From assembly GCA_020634315.1 (NCBI GenBank), contig JACKBV010000051.1, positions 1-13,919 of the forward strand: a DNA stretch of 13,919 nt. The letters are read 5' to 3'. Below are positions 7,768 through 13,919 of the stretch, piece by piece. Below the pieces are notes generated by a model that saw only the letters and a program-made list of their open reading frames with translations, ran no database searches and had not been told where the DNA came from. A program made the translations under genes and the position numbers. How positions within the stretch are numbered: position 1 is the stretch's first letter; every line of letters starts with the position of its first letter. Origin of the DNA: Ardenticatenaceae bacterium. GTDB lineage: Bacteria; Chloroflexota; Anaerolineae; Promineifilales; Promineifilaceae.

Positions 7768-8813
7768 TCGGAAAAACAAGCTGGCATAAGCATTTACGGC
7801 CGTTTCAAATCCATCCCCTAACCATCACCTGGCTGCGTCACCTTTTCCCCCTGCTCATGGCCGGACTCGCCGTCCATTTGCTGCTGCCGCAACTCACCAA
7901 CCTGGAGCATGCCTGGCAAACCATTCAACAAATGCCCTGGTGGCTGGTCGTGATGGCCGTCCTGGCACAAATCATCAGCTATGGCGGCAGCGGCTACCTC
8001 CTCACCGCCCTGGCAGCAATGCTGCACGAACGGCTGCCAATCACACAAGGAATGCTCATCACCCTAGGCAGCAGCAGCATCGGTCTCGTGGCTGGCGGCG
8101 TTGTCGGCAGTTCCGCCGCCACCTATCGTTGGGGACGAGCCAGCGGCCTTAGCAATCAAACCGCCGGGTTATGCGGCACATTGCCCTCGCTTTTCAACAA
8201 CTTGCTGCTCGCGCTTATCGCCATCGCCGGACTGCTCCATTTGCTGATTATTCACCAGCTCACCCGCTGGCAAATGGTGAGTTTTGGCCTGATTCTCGCT
8301 TTGCTGGCAATGTTGGTAATTGGGGGAATCTGGGGTGTTTCGCATCCAACCTGGCTGCTCACCACGTTGACCCGGTTCTCTCGCAAATGGGCGGCGCTGC
8401 GAAAACGGCCGTATAACCCCACCACCACCGCCGACAAAGTCAATCACCTCGTCAACACCTGGGTTGTCCTGCGTAATGGCGGCTGGCGCGGCCCAACAGT
8501 CGGCGCCCTGCTCAGCATCATCTTCGACATGCTCACCCTCTCCATTTTATTTATCGCCGCCGGACACGCCGTCAATCCCGGTATCTTGCTTACCGGCTAC
8601 GGTTTACCGCTCCTCATCGGCCGTGTTGGGTTTCTTCCCGGCGGCGTCGGCATCGTGGAAGCAACCATGACAACACTGTATGTGAGCCTGGGCGTTCCCA
8701 ACAATGTCATCGTAGTCGTCATTTTAGGCTACCGTCTCATCTCATTCTGGCTTCCCACTTTGTTGGGTTTTCCCGTAGCCCTTTATTTGCAAAGCGCCAA
8801 AAACCCGGCGTGA
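7764..8813 (+). CDS. UPF0104 / LPG-synthase transmembrane-domain family protein
   Basis: A 349-aa multi-pass membrane protein (about seven to eight hydrophobic spans) of the PF03706/YbhN family, related to the flippase part of MprF. Supporting features are the loop GSSSIGLVAGGVVGSSAATYRWGR (102-125), GRVGFLPGGVGIVEATM (286-302) and LGYRLISFWLPTLLGF (321-336), all typical of the family. The soluble lysyl-transferase domain of MprF is absent, so lipid transport or flipping is inferred while aminoacylation is not. The start is the ATG at 7764 overlapping the DUF1003 stop. The frame remains open far upstream to 7413, but that segment shadows the DUF1003 gene. It is the last gene of the operon; its TGA overlaps the -35 of the rlmN promoter. 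Confidence 0.87.
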   Translation: MIGKTSWHKHLRPFQIHPLTITWLRHLFPLLMAGLAVHLLLPQLTNLEHAWQTIQQMPWWLVVMAVLAQIISYGGSGYLLTALAAMLHERLPITQGMLITLGSSSIGLVAGGVVGSSAATYRWGRASGLSNQTAGLCGTLPSLFNNLLLALIAIAGLLHLLIIHQLTRWQMVSFGLILALLAMLVIGGIWGVSHPTWLLTTLTRFSRKWAALRKRPYNPTTTADKVNHLVNTWVVLRNGGWRGPTVGALLSIIFDMLTLSILFIAAGHAVNPGILLTGYGLPLLIGRVGFLPGGVGIVEATMTTLYVSLGVPNNVIVVVILGYRLISFWLPTLLGFPVALYLQSAKNPA

Positions 8814-8838
8814 CACAGCTATCCCTCTTCGTTACAAT
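8810..8838 (+). promoter_or_regulatory. Promoter of rlmN (predicted leaderless)
   Basis: GTGACA (8810-8815, 5 of 6 consensus) and TACAAT (8833-8838, 5 of 6) are separated by exactly 17 nt. Initiation about 7 nt past the -10 falls on the ATG at 8845, which has no Shine-Dalgarno sequence. The -35 overlaps the stop codon of the preceding gene. Confidence 0.65.
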
Positions 8839-8844
8839 CACCCT

Positions 8845-9933
8845 ATGACACTTGCAGCCGTCCAACGGATCAACCTCTACGACTTAGACAAAGATGCTCT
8901 CACAACCTTGCTCGCCAGCTGGGGTTACAGCAGTTTCCACGTTGAGCAGCTTTGGGAATACCTCTATCGACAGCAGCAAACCGACTTTGCCACCATGAAC
9001 GCCTTGCGCCCAGACTTGCGGCAGCGGCTGGCACAACAGGCCATGCTGGCGACTCCCTCTATTGCCGCCAGCAGCGACAGCAGTGATGGCTATACGCGCA
9101 AATATTTACTGCGCCTCGCCGATGGGCACACCATCGAAACAGTCCTTATGTATTTTGAAGGGCGTGACGACAGCGGCAGCAACAGCAATGCCCGCGCCAC
9201 CGCCTGCATCAGCACACAAGTGGGCTGTGCCATGGGCTGCGTCTTTTGCGCCACCGGGCAAATGGGCTTCACACGCCATCTGACGCCGGGCGAAATTGTG
9301 GCGCAGGTGCTGCATGTGCAGCGCGTCCTCGCCGACCGTGGCGAAACATTGCGCAATATTGTCCTCATGGGCATGGGTGAACCCCTGCACAATTATGATC
9401 ACACGATGACGGCGCTCGCCATCCTCACTGACCACAAGGGATTGGCGTTGGCTCCCAAACATATCACACTGAGCACGGTGGGCATTGTGCCCGGCATTAA
9501 GCGGCTGGCGGATGAGGAACGGCCGTATCGCCTTGCTGTCAGTTTGCACGGGGCGACCGATGCCGAACGGCAAGCGCTTGTGCCACCAGCCAAACGATGG
9601 CCGTTGGCGGAACTCATTGACGCCTGCCGCGATTACATTGACCGGCGCAAACGGCGTATCTTCTTTGAGTGGACGCTCATTGACGGGAAAAACGACACGC
9701 CAGCACAGGCACACGCCCTGGGACAACTCTTACACGGTTTGGATGCCCACGTCAATTTGATTCCGCTCAATCCGACAATTGGGTATGATGGAGAAGCGAC
9801 AGGGGAAACGGCCGTTAAACAGTTTCAGGCCATCCTCAGCAGTTACGGACTGCCCAGCACCGTGCGGCAGCGTCGCGGCATCGACATCGCGGCGGGCTGC
9901 GGGCAGCTTAAAGCACAACATCAGGGCGAATGA
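8845..9933 (+). CDS. rlmN: Dual-specificity radical-SAM methyltransferase RlmN (23S rRNA A2503 / tRNA A37)
   Basis: A 362-aa radical-SAM enzyme that makes 2-methyladenosine at 23S rRNA A2503 and at A37 of some tRNAs. The iron-sulfur motif CAMGCVFC uses C128, C132 and C135. C352 in AAGCGQL is the position of the cysteine methylated during catalysis (E. coli C355), and C121 matches the resolving cysteine (E. coli C118). GMGEP (176-180), SLHG (233-236) and FFEWTLIDGKND (273-284) are further family blocks. The lack of any missing cysteine argues for an active enzyme and against the resistance variant Cfr. A Ser/Asn-rich insertion (GRDDSGSNSNARAT, 106-119) just before C121 is longer than usual. 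It has its own promoter, with the start codon at the predicted transcription start. Confidence 0.95.
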   Translation: MTLAAVQRINLYDLDKDALTTLLASWGYSSFHVEQLWEYLYRQQQTDFATMNALRPDLRQRLAQQAMLATPSIAASSDSSDGYTRKYLLRLADGHTIETVLMYFEGRDDSGSNSNARATACISTQVGCAMGCVFCATGQMGFTRHLTPGEIVAQVLHVQRVLADRGETLRNIVLMGMGEPLHNYDHTMTALAILTDHKGLALAPKHITLSTVGIVPGIKRLADEERPYRLAVSLHGATDAERQALVPPAKRWPLAELIDACRDYIDRRKRRIFFEWTLIDGKNDTPAQAHALGQLLHGLDAHVNLIPLNPTIGYDGEATGETAVKQFQAILSSYGLPSTVRQRRGIDIAAGCGQLKAQHQGE

Positions 9934-9999
9934 CAGACAGCGGCAAGCCGTTAGCGCCACAACAAATCAGGGCAAGCCGCCGCTCCCAAGAAATCTTAG

Positions 10000-10024
10000 T
10001 TGAGTGGCCGCACCTTTCACTCAA
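10000..10024. repeat. Inverted repeat upstream of the second kinase promoter
   Basis: TTGAGTG (10000-10006) and CACTCAA (10018-10024) form a perfect 7-bp inverted repeat with an 11-nt loop. It lies about 40 nt upstream of the -10 hexamer. It lacks a T-run, so an operator for a dimeric regulator is as plausible as an RNA hairpin. Confidence 0.45.
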
Positions 10025-10065
10025 ACTTTACCCACTTCCCATTACTGATTCACATAAAAGTCAGG

Positions 10066-10071
10066 TATACT
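10066..10071 (+). promoter_or_regulatory. -10 hexamer of the second kinase gene (predicted leaderless)
   Basis: TATACT (5 of 6 consensus) ends 7 nt before the ATG at 10079. The -35 region (around 10042-10048) is weak, which fits a regulated promoter. No Shine-Dalgarno sequence precedes the ATG. Confidence 0.5.
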
Positions 10072-10078
10072 TTGCGCT

Positions 10079-12181
10079 ATGGCAGACACACTCGAAGGCG
10101 TTGTTCTAGACGGCAAATACAAAATCCTCAAACGCCTGGGCCAGGGAGGAATGGCTGAGGTTTATCTTGCGCACCAGGAAAACTTGGAGCGCAACGTCGC
10201 TATCAAATTGATGCACGCGTTCCTGGTCACAGAGCAAGATTTCCTCCTTCGCTTTAAACGAGAAGCGCGGGCGATGGCCGCCATGAGCCACCCAAACATT
10301 GTCGCTATCTATGACTTCGATGTTTATGGCGAGAATACCTACTATCTGGTCATGGAATATGTCAGTGGCGGATCGCTGAAAGACAAACTGACAGACCTGG
10401 CACAGAAAGGCGAACGCATGCCCTTGGCGCAAGCCGTCAAGCTGGCACGGCAGGTAGCCGAAGCGCTCGATTATGCGCACAGCCGCCAAATGATTCACCG
10501 CGACGTGAAACCGGCAAACATCATGCTCAATGACCGGGGCGACGCCATTCTCACAGACTTTGGCATTGTCAAACTGGTCGGTGGGCAGTCGATGGCTTAC
10601 ACAGCAACCGGCGCACTCATTGGCACACCCGCCTACATGTCCCCTGAACAAGCCTTGGGCAAACCGGGAGACGGCCGTTCCGACATTTACTCGCTTGGCG
10701 TCCTTCTCTTCCAAATGGTCACCGGGCAGCTGCCATTTGATGCCGACACACCGCTGGCTATCGTCTTGAAACACGTCAACAATCCGGTTCCCATACCGGG
10801 CACGCTCAACCCGGACATACCGACCGGACTGCAAGAGATCATATTGCGTGCCATGACCAAAGAGCCGGAAACGCGCTACCAAACAGCAGGTGAAATGGCT
10901 GAAGCCTTGCGCCATGTTGATTTAACAGCGCCGTCTGGGTCATTTGCCATTGAAGGCATGACCACGGCAACAGGCTTACCGCTGACCACAGCGATTGCCA
11001 ATCCGGCAACGGAAACAGCGCCACAGCTAAGCATTGGCACAGCCGCCGGTACCACACAAGCCCCTCTCACAGCAACAGAGACAGCAGCGCCGCCCGCGCC
11101 CATGCCCAAGAAACGGCCGTTCTGGCTGTTTGCCTTACTGGGTATCATTGCCATCGCTGCCGTTGCGGGTCTGTTGATGAGTGGCATTCTCACCGGGCGG
11201 GATGAGCGCGATGGTGAGCCAACGGCCGTTTCTAATGTTGCCGCAGCCACGGTCACACAAACGCCCTCCCCCATATCCACAAGCACAACACAATCGACAG
11301 GAACGGCCGTTCCTGCCGATACACCAGATGTCGTTGCCAGTGCCGTTGCAGCCATCGAACTGACTGAGCAAGCACGCCCCACAGGAACAGCGACCCCATC
11401 ACGCACACCCACCATTACCCCCAGCCCAACACCCAATCGCACCGTCGAATTCCTCAGCACCTGCACCGACGGCGTTGAGCTAGTCGTCGCCTACACCTTT
11501 CAAAACACCCGCTTCACCGCTGCCCCCGTCGAGACAACCTTTACCGCTAACTGGACATTAAAGAACAGCGGCTCTTGTCCCTGGCCGGATGATTTGCAGT
11601 GGAGCTATGTAGAAGGCAACAAGTTTGGCTATGAGGGCGACCCCATCCCGGTAGAACGCGCCCTGTTAACCGATGAAGAAATCACGCTGAAAGCGACATT
11701 TGTCGCCCCCAATACAGTGGGCACCTACGAAAGTACCTGGCAGCTAACCGATGCCGCAGGCAATATCTTTGGCACGCCCATTACGTTCTCCTTTAGCACA
11801 TACTTGCCAGCCACAGCGACACCCACAGCGACCAATACACCGGCTGTCACCGCGACACCGACCGTTGTCCTGTCAGAACTGAACTATGCGTTTGACATAT
11901 TTAGCTGTGAATACGTTGGCTCAGACTGGCGCTGCACGGTACGCATCACGCCTTATGGCGGTGCGGGCGGCCCCTACACCATCTTGATTCTCGACCAACC
12001 CAGTGGACAGGCAACTGAGTTTCGAGGCCCCTGGCCGGTTACTTATTTTGCGCAGGCACGCCGTTGTGCCGCATTCAACACGGAAATCCGTGTGATTGAT
12101 GATGGCTCGGCGACTGACTTCTCACGCCATCTCTATATTGACCCGGACAATCAATTTGAAGGCGGTTGTACACTGCCTTAA
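10079..12181 (+). CDS. Transmembrane Ser/Thr protein kinase with NBR1-like Ig sensor domain
   Basis: A 700-aa PknB-like receptor kinase. The kinase domain (about 14-281) has the glycine loop GQGGMA (21-26), K43 in VAIK, HRD (140-142) with K144 and N147, DFG (160-162) and SPE (188-190), all intact. A Thr/Ala-rich juxtamembrane region (about 282-345) may hold autophosphorylation sites. One membrane span (about 348-371) is followed by a Thr/Pro stalk (about 380-453). The NBR1-like Ig domain (about 456-575) is recognised by NWTLKNSGSCPWPDD (491-505) and the later VAPNTVGTYESTWQL. A short Thr/Pro linker leads to an unrecognised C-terminal domain (about 597-700) with four cysteines that may pair. 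Catalytic-domain stretches such as AIKLMHA match the kinase at 1143, so the two are paralogues, but this one lacks FHA, calcium repeats and the CBM9-like domain. A strong terminator follows. Confidence 0.93.
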   Translation: MADTLEGVVLDGKYKILKRLGQGGMAEVYLAHQENLERNVAIKLMHAFLVTEQDFLLRFKREARAMAAMSHPNIVAIYDFDVYGENTYYLVMEYVSGGSLKDKLTDLAQKGERMPLAQAVKLARQVAEALDYAHSRQMIHRDVKPANIMLNDRGDAILTDFGIVKLVGGQSMAYTATGALIGTPAYMSPEQALGKPGDGRSDIYSLGVLLFQMVTGQLPFDADTPLAIVLKHVNNPVPIPGTLNPDIPTGLQEIILRAMTKEPETRYQTAGEMAEALRHVDLTAPSGSFAIEGMTTATGLPLTTAIANPATETAPQLSIGTAAGTTQAPLTATETAAPPAPMPKKRPFWLFALLGIIAIAAVAGLLMSGILTGRDERDGEPTAVSNVAAATVTQTPSPISTSTTQSTGTAVPADTPDVVASAVAAIELTEQARPTGTATPSRTPTITPSPTPNRTVEFLSTCTDGVELVVAYTFQNTRFTAAPVETTFTANWTLKNSGSCPWPDDLQWSYVEGNKFGYEGDPIPVERALLTDEEITLKATFVAPNTVGTYESTWQLTDAAGNIFGTPITFSFSTYLPATATPTATNTPAVTATPTVVLSELNYAFDIFSCEYVGSDWRCTVRITPYGGAGGPYTILILDQPSGQATEFRGPWPVTYFAQARRCAAFNTEIRVIDDGSATDFSRHLYIDPDNQFEGGCTLP

Positions 12182-12185
12182 TGGT

Positions 12186-12225
12186 AAGGCCTGTGGCAAG
12201 TTCGGAACCTGCCACAGGCCTTTTT
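12186..12225 (+). terminator. Intrinsic terminator of the second kinase gene
   Basis: A perfect 13-bp stem (12186-12198 with 12210-12222) with an 11-nt loop is followed by a T-run at 12221-12225. It starts 5 nt after the kinase stop. On the minus strand there is no comparable T-run, so it may block convergent transcription from the transporter gene only partially. Confidence 0.93.
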
Positions 12226-12227
12226 GT

Positions 12228-12941
12228 TTAATCTTGTGACCAATCGCGGTCTGGTGAAATATAGATAAAGGGCAAACTGACCAATGTCACGACAAATTTA
12301 ACCGCCAGGTTAAAGATGAAAATCTGCCAGACTACATTCCAGGGAAGCGTCAAAAAATGATCTTGCAAAAAGGGTAATGCCCCAAATGCGCCTACGGAAA
12401 AGATGAGGTTATCAATAGGGACGCTGATGGCATTACTTATTAAAACGCGTGCCCATTGATAACGGCGTGTAATTTTGGTCACAAACCAATGGTACACTTC
12501 TGTATCGAGCAGTTCGCTGACCACTTCGGCCAAAATGGAGGCAATGACGATGCGCCACAGTGGGCCTAGAATGGCATTGAACTCGTTGTCCAATCCCCAG
12601 GTCGGATCACCAGGGACACCGGCTGCCCAGGCTAAGTAGGCGGCCATGAAGAGATTGATGACACCGGCCGTGATCACCAATGTTTGCGCGTTCTTTTTAC
12701 CCAATAACTTGTGTACCAGATCGCGCAAGGTAAAGGTGATGGGATAGATAAAAGTCCCCATATCCACTGCCAGGCTGGCAACAACACCTATCTTGAGGCT
12801 GGTGATGTCAGCGAGCATTTGTGCGCCAATATAGGCAGCAACAACGACGACAGCGACGCGGGGGATGTGGATAGCAACTTGACGCGCTTTGCGTTCTTCT
12901 GTTGCTTGCCGCACATCTTGTTGTGAGGTTAAAGCAGTCAT
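12228..12941 (-). CDS. yhhQ: Queuosine precursor transporter (YhhQ/VUT family)
   Basis: A 237-aa inner-membrane protein of PF02592, which imports precursors of the tRNA-modified base queuosine (preQ0 or preQ1 in characterised members). About six hydrophobic spans are visible. Family blocks are the LRDLVHKLLGKKNA stretch (72-85), RIVIASILAEVVSELLDTEVY (starting at 130), and RVLISNAISVPIDNLIFS (165-182). The N-terminus before about residue 24 is charged and cytoplasmic. The ATG at 12941 is preceded by AAAGGA at an 8-nt spacing. It lies 138 nt downstream of the thiamine pyrophosphokinase gene on the same strand, with a structured leader between them. No queuosine synthesis gene lies in the window, so whether the cell salvages or only supplements precursors is open. 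Confidence 0.92.
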   Translation of the reverse strand: MTALTSQQDVRQATEERKARQVAIHIPRVAVVVVAAYIGAQMLADITSLKIGVVASLAVDMGTFIYPITFTLRDLVHKLLGKKNAQTLVITAGVINLFMAAYLAWAAGVPGDPTWGLDNEFNAILGPLWRIVIASILAEVVSELLDTEVYHWFVTKITRRYQWARVLISNAISVPIDNLIFSVGAFGALPFLQDHFLTLPWNVVWQIFIFNLAVKFVVTLVSLPFIYISPDRDWSQD

Positions 12942-13079
12942 TCTGAAATTCCTTTGTTTTGATTTGGTTAAATCGGGTTGGTTTACCTGTTTGACAGGGC
13001 CGATTCAACAACAGGCGGGTGCTACGACCGCCTGAGACTTGAACTTGCTAAAGGTTGTTGGCCTTTGGCAAGGTAAGTT
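12942..13079 (-). promoter_or_regulatory. Structured leader of the queuosine-precursor transporter gene
   Basis: Read on the minus strand, the 138-nt gap holds a series of stems. The first is 13044-13072 (5 bp, one mismatch, 5 bp, 7-nt loop). The second is 13012-13034 (7 perfect base pairs, 9-nt loop). The third is an outer 6-bp stem (12971-12976 with 13000-13005) enclosing a 5-bp hairpin (12986-12998). A further 5-bp hairpin (12961-12974) lies just before the Shine-Dalgarno site at 12950-12955 and overlaps the outer stem, so the two cannot form together. Such exclusive pairings suggest a regulatory RNA. The first hairpin lies 7 nt after the upstream stop and could instead be a weak terminator, though only TTC follows it. 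Confidence 0.4.
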
Positions 13080-13766
13080 TTAACGCTGCCAGCTTTGTTG
13101 GGTGTGGATGCAAAGGAGACGGCCGTTTCCCACCACGACAGTTGCCACATCCTCAGTCATGCGATTGCTGATACCGCGTGCCGGGCCAAACGCCAGAAGC
13201 TCATGATGCAGCGGCCATTGTAAGCCGCTGGTGCGCTCGATGATGGCGTCTGCGCCCAGGGGCAGCAGAGACACCGTGTCACCCACTCGCCCATGAATTT
13301 CGACGGCACCGTGTGCGGCGTCCAGCAGCCATAGACATTGGTATTGATCAAAAAAGCGCACTAAACGGCCGTTCAGCGTCGGATGCGCCAGCAAAAAGAT
13401 ATTTGCCAGAAATTGATCAACACGGCCGCCAAACGCACCAAAGAGCCATAGTTCTCCGGCATAGACCTGCGCGGCGTAAGTCAAAGCAAGTTCCAGGTCG
13501 GTTTCGTCTTTGTGCGTGGGATAGACGATGAACCGCGGCACGGCCGTTTCCGTTTCCCGCCCGCCCGCTCGCTGCTGCGCCAGCGGCGCTTGCAAGGCGG
13601 CGGGCAGCGAATCCATGTCGCCAACCACCACATCAGGCAGCAGCCCTAACGCGAGTACGTGTCGTGCGCCGCCATCCGCAGCAATAATCGCCGTCGCTTG
13701 TGCGAGATACGGCCGTATCCACTCAACCTCAGCCATATCCCCATTAGCAAAAAGCAAAACCGTCAC
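13080..13766 (-). CDS. thiN: Thiamine pyrophosphokinase
   Basis: A 228-aa cytoplasmic enzyme that transfers pyrophosphate from ATP to thiamine, giving thiamine pyrophosphate. Motifs are FANGD (6-10), AADGGARH (29-36), VVGDMDSL (48-54 region), KDETDLELAL (86-95), GAFGGRVDQFLANI (110-123) and GISN (198-201). The family usually has GGRxDH where this protein reads GGRVDQ. The chosen start is GTG at 13766, preceded by AAGGAG at a 7-nt spacing. An upstream in-frame TTG at 13784 would overlap no ribosome-binding site and would place that site inside the coding region. A Gly/Arg/Thr insertion around 66-77 carries one of the ACGGCCGT palindromes. Bacterial members act in thiamine salvage. Confidence 0.9.
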   Translation of the reverse strand: MTVLLFANGDMAEVEWIRPYLAQATAIIAADGGARHVLALGLLPDVVVGDMDSLPAALQAPLAQQRAGGRETETAVPRFIVYPTHKDETDLELALTYAAQVYAGELWLFGAFGGRVDQFLANIFLLAHPTLNGRLVRFFDQYQCLWLLDAAHGAVEIHGRVGDTVSLLPLGADAIIERTSGLQWPLHHELLAFGPARGISNRMTEDVATVVVGNGRLLCIHTQQSWQR

Positions 13767-13773
13767 CGATAAA

Positions 13774-13779
13774 CTCCTT
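13774..13779 (-). promoter_or_regulatory. Shine-Dalgarno site that fixes the GTG start of thiamine pyrophosphokinase
   Basis: On the minus strand AAGGAG lies 7 nt before GTG at 13766. It is the strongest ribosome-binding site in the window and decides against the TTG 18 nt upstream. Confidence 0.8.
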
Positions 13780-13786
13780 CGCAAGA

Positions 13787-13818
13787 ACCATTAGGCTGTT
13801 ACTCAATCGCCGAATGGT
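13787..13818 (-). promoter_or_regulatory. Second hairpin in the thiamine pyrophosphokinase leader
   Basis: ACCATT and GGC pair with GCC and AATGGT across one mismatch, giving 9 base pairs and a 12-nt loop. It ends 7 nt before the Shine-Dalgarno site, so it could tune access to it. Confidence 0.4.
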
Positions 13819-13835
13819 CGCCTCGCTTACCCAAC

Positions 13836-13860
13836 AAAAAGGCCATCCAAACGGATGGCC
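13836..13860 (-). terminator. Intrinsic terminator on the minus strand
   Basis: GGCCATCC and GGATGGCC form a perfect 8-bp stem with a 4-nt loop (13841-13860), followed on the minus strand by five T's (13840 to 13836). The plus strand has no T-run after the stem. It either ends a minus-strand gene lying beyond the right edge or acts as an attenuator in the thiamine pyrophosphokinase leader. Confidence 0.8.
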
Positions 13861-13878
13861 CATAGACAGGGAACAGGC

Positions 13879-13906
13879 ATTATAACAAAATGCTTGTAAG
13901 ACACAA
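13879..13906 (-). promoter_or_regulatory. Candidate minus-strand promoter upstream of the terminator
   Basis: On the minus strand TTGTGT (13906-13901) and a perfect TATAAT (13884-13879) are 16 nt apart. A 5-bp inverted repeat (GCATT and AATGC, 13877-13893) overlaps the -10 and may be an operator. Initiation would fall near 13872, only about 12 nt before the terminator stem. Confidence 0.45.
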
Positions 13907-13919
13907 CTCGCGCTGTTAA

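Larger units (their letters stand above)
9934..10078 (+). other. Intergenic region between rlmN and the second kinase gene
   Basis: The region holds an inverted repeat and the kinase promoter. An arrangement like CGGCAAGCCG and GGGCAAGCCGCC (9948-9980) repeats the core GGCAAGCCG twice. No clear rlmN terminator with a T-run is seen. Confidence 0.4.
1753..13716. repeat. Dispersed highly iterated palindrome ACGGCCGT (23 copies)
   Basis: Exact copies start at 1753, 3285, 4520, 4822, 4895, 5222, 5454, 5693, 6059, 6636, 7172, 7796, 8405, 9519, 9808, 10671, 11113, 11222, 11303, 13119, 13365, 13540 and 13709. All lie within coding regions. Read on the coding strand, ten encode TAV, eight encode GR and five encode RP, so every frame is used. 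Flanks tend to extend the palindrome to GAAACGGCCGTTTC or GATACGGCCGTATC. Near-copies such as GCGGCCGT (593, 6845) and CGGCCGTG (8626, 12665) also occur. Confidence 0.9.

Noticed and set aside
13012..13034. Direct call of a preQ1-I riboswitch
   Set aside because: The loop only loosely resembles the class and the A-rich pseudoknot tail is missing, so it is kept only as a candidate structured leader.
13767..13872. TPP riboswitch in front of thiamine pyrophosphokinase
   Set aside because: I find no CUGAGA-type core and the leader is too short for a full THI element besides the terminator.

Overview
The window reads as ordinary, gene-dense bacterial chromosome. Several traits point to a Chloroflexota bacterium, probably of the Anaerolineae/Caldilineae type: two large membrane-anchored Hanks-type Ser/Thr kinases with Thr/Pro-rich extracellular stalks, an NBR1-like Ig sensor domain, COG4339 and DUF1003 family genes, and moderate G+C. 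This placement is inference from gene content. I see no tRNA, rRNA, CRISPR array, transposase, integrase or phage gene.

Layout, left to right. (1) 62-1108: low-specificity threonine aldolase. (2) 1143-4409: a 1088-residue receptor kinase (kinase, FHA, two beta-sandwich domains, one membrane span, four 23-residue calcium-binding thrombospondin-3-like repeats, a Pro/Thr stalk, a CBM9-like domain). Its 3' end overlaps an HD-domain phosphohydrolase gene (4387-5025) that starts at TTG. (3) 5183-8813: a compact operon of four genes, with gaps or overlaps of only a few bases: an unrecognised helical protein, a stand-alone RlmK-type rRNA methyltransferase, a DUF1003 membrane protein and a UPF0104/LPG-synthase-like membrane protein. 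(4) 8845-9933: rlmN with its own promoter. (5) 10079-12181: a second receptor kinase (kinase, membrane span, Thr/Pro stalk, NBR1-like Ig, C-terminal domain), closed by a strong intrinsic terminator. (6) On the minus strand: thiamine pyrophosphokinase (13080-13766), then a queuosine-precursor transporter (12228-12941). Each minus-strand gene has a leader with several hairpins.

Themes. The two kinases are paralogues in the catalytic domain but carry different outer-surface sensors, so they look like two input channels. RNA modification recurs: RlmK and RlmN act on 23S rRNA, RlmN also acts on tRNA, and the transporter feeds queuosine synthesis. Three genes (62, 8845, 10079) have a -10 hexamer 6-7 nt upstream of the start codon and no Shine-Dalgarno sequence, which predicts leaderless mRNAs. 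Others use clear Shine-Dalgarno sites, and these sites move the starts of the first kinase gene, the 5183 gene and the thiamine pyrophosphokinase gene.

The most striking unexplained signal is the palindrome ACGGCCGT. It occurs 23 times in 13.9 kb, against about 0.2 expected for a random 8-mer. All copies lie inside genes, they use all three reading frames, and the flanks extend towards GAAACGGCCGTTTC or GATACGGCCGTATC. It behaves like the cyanobacterial HIP1 element but has a different sequence.
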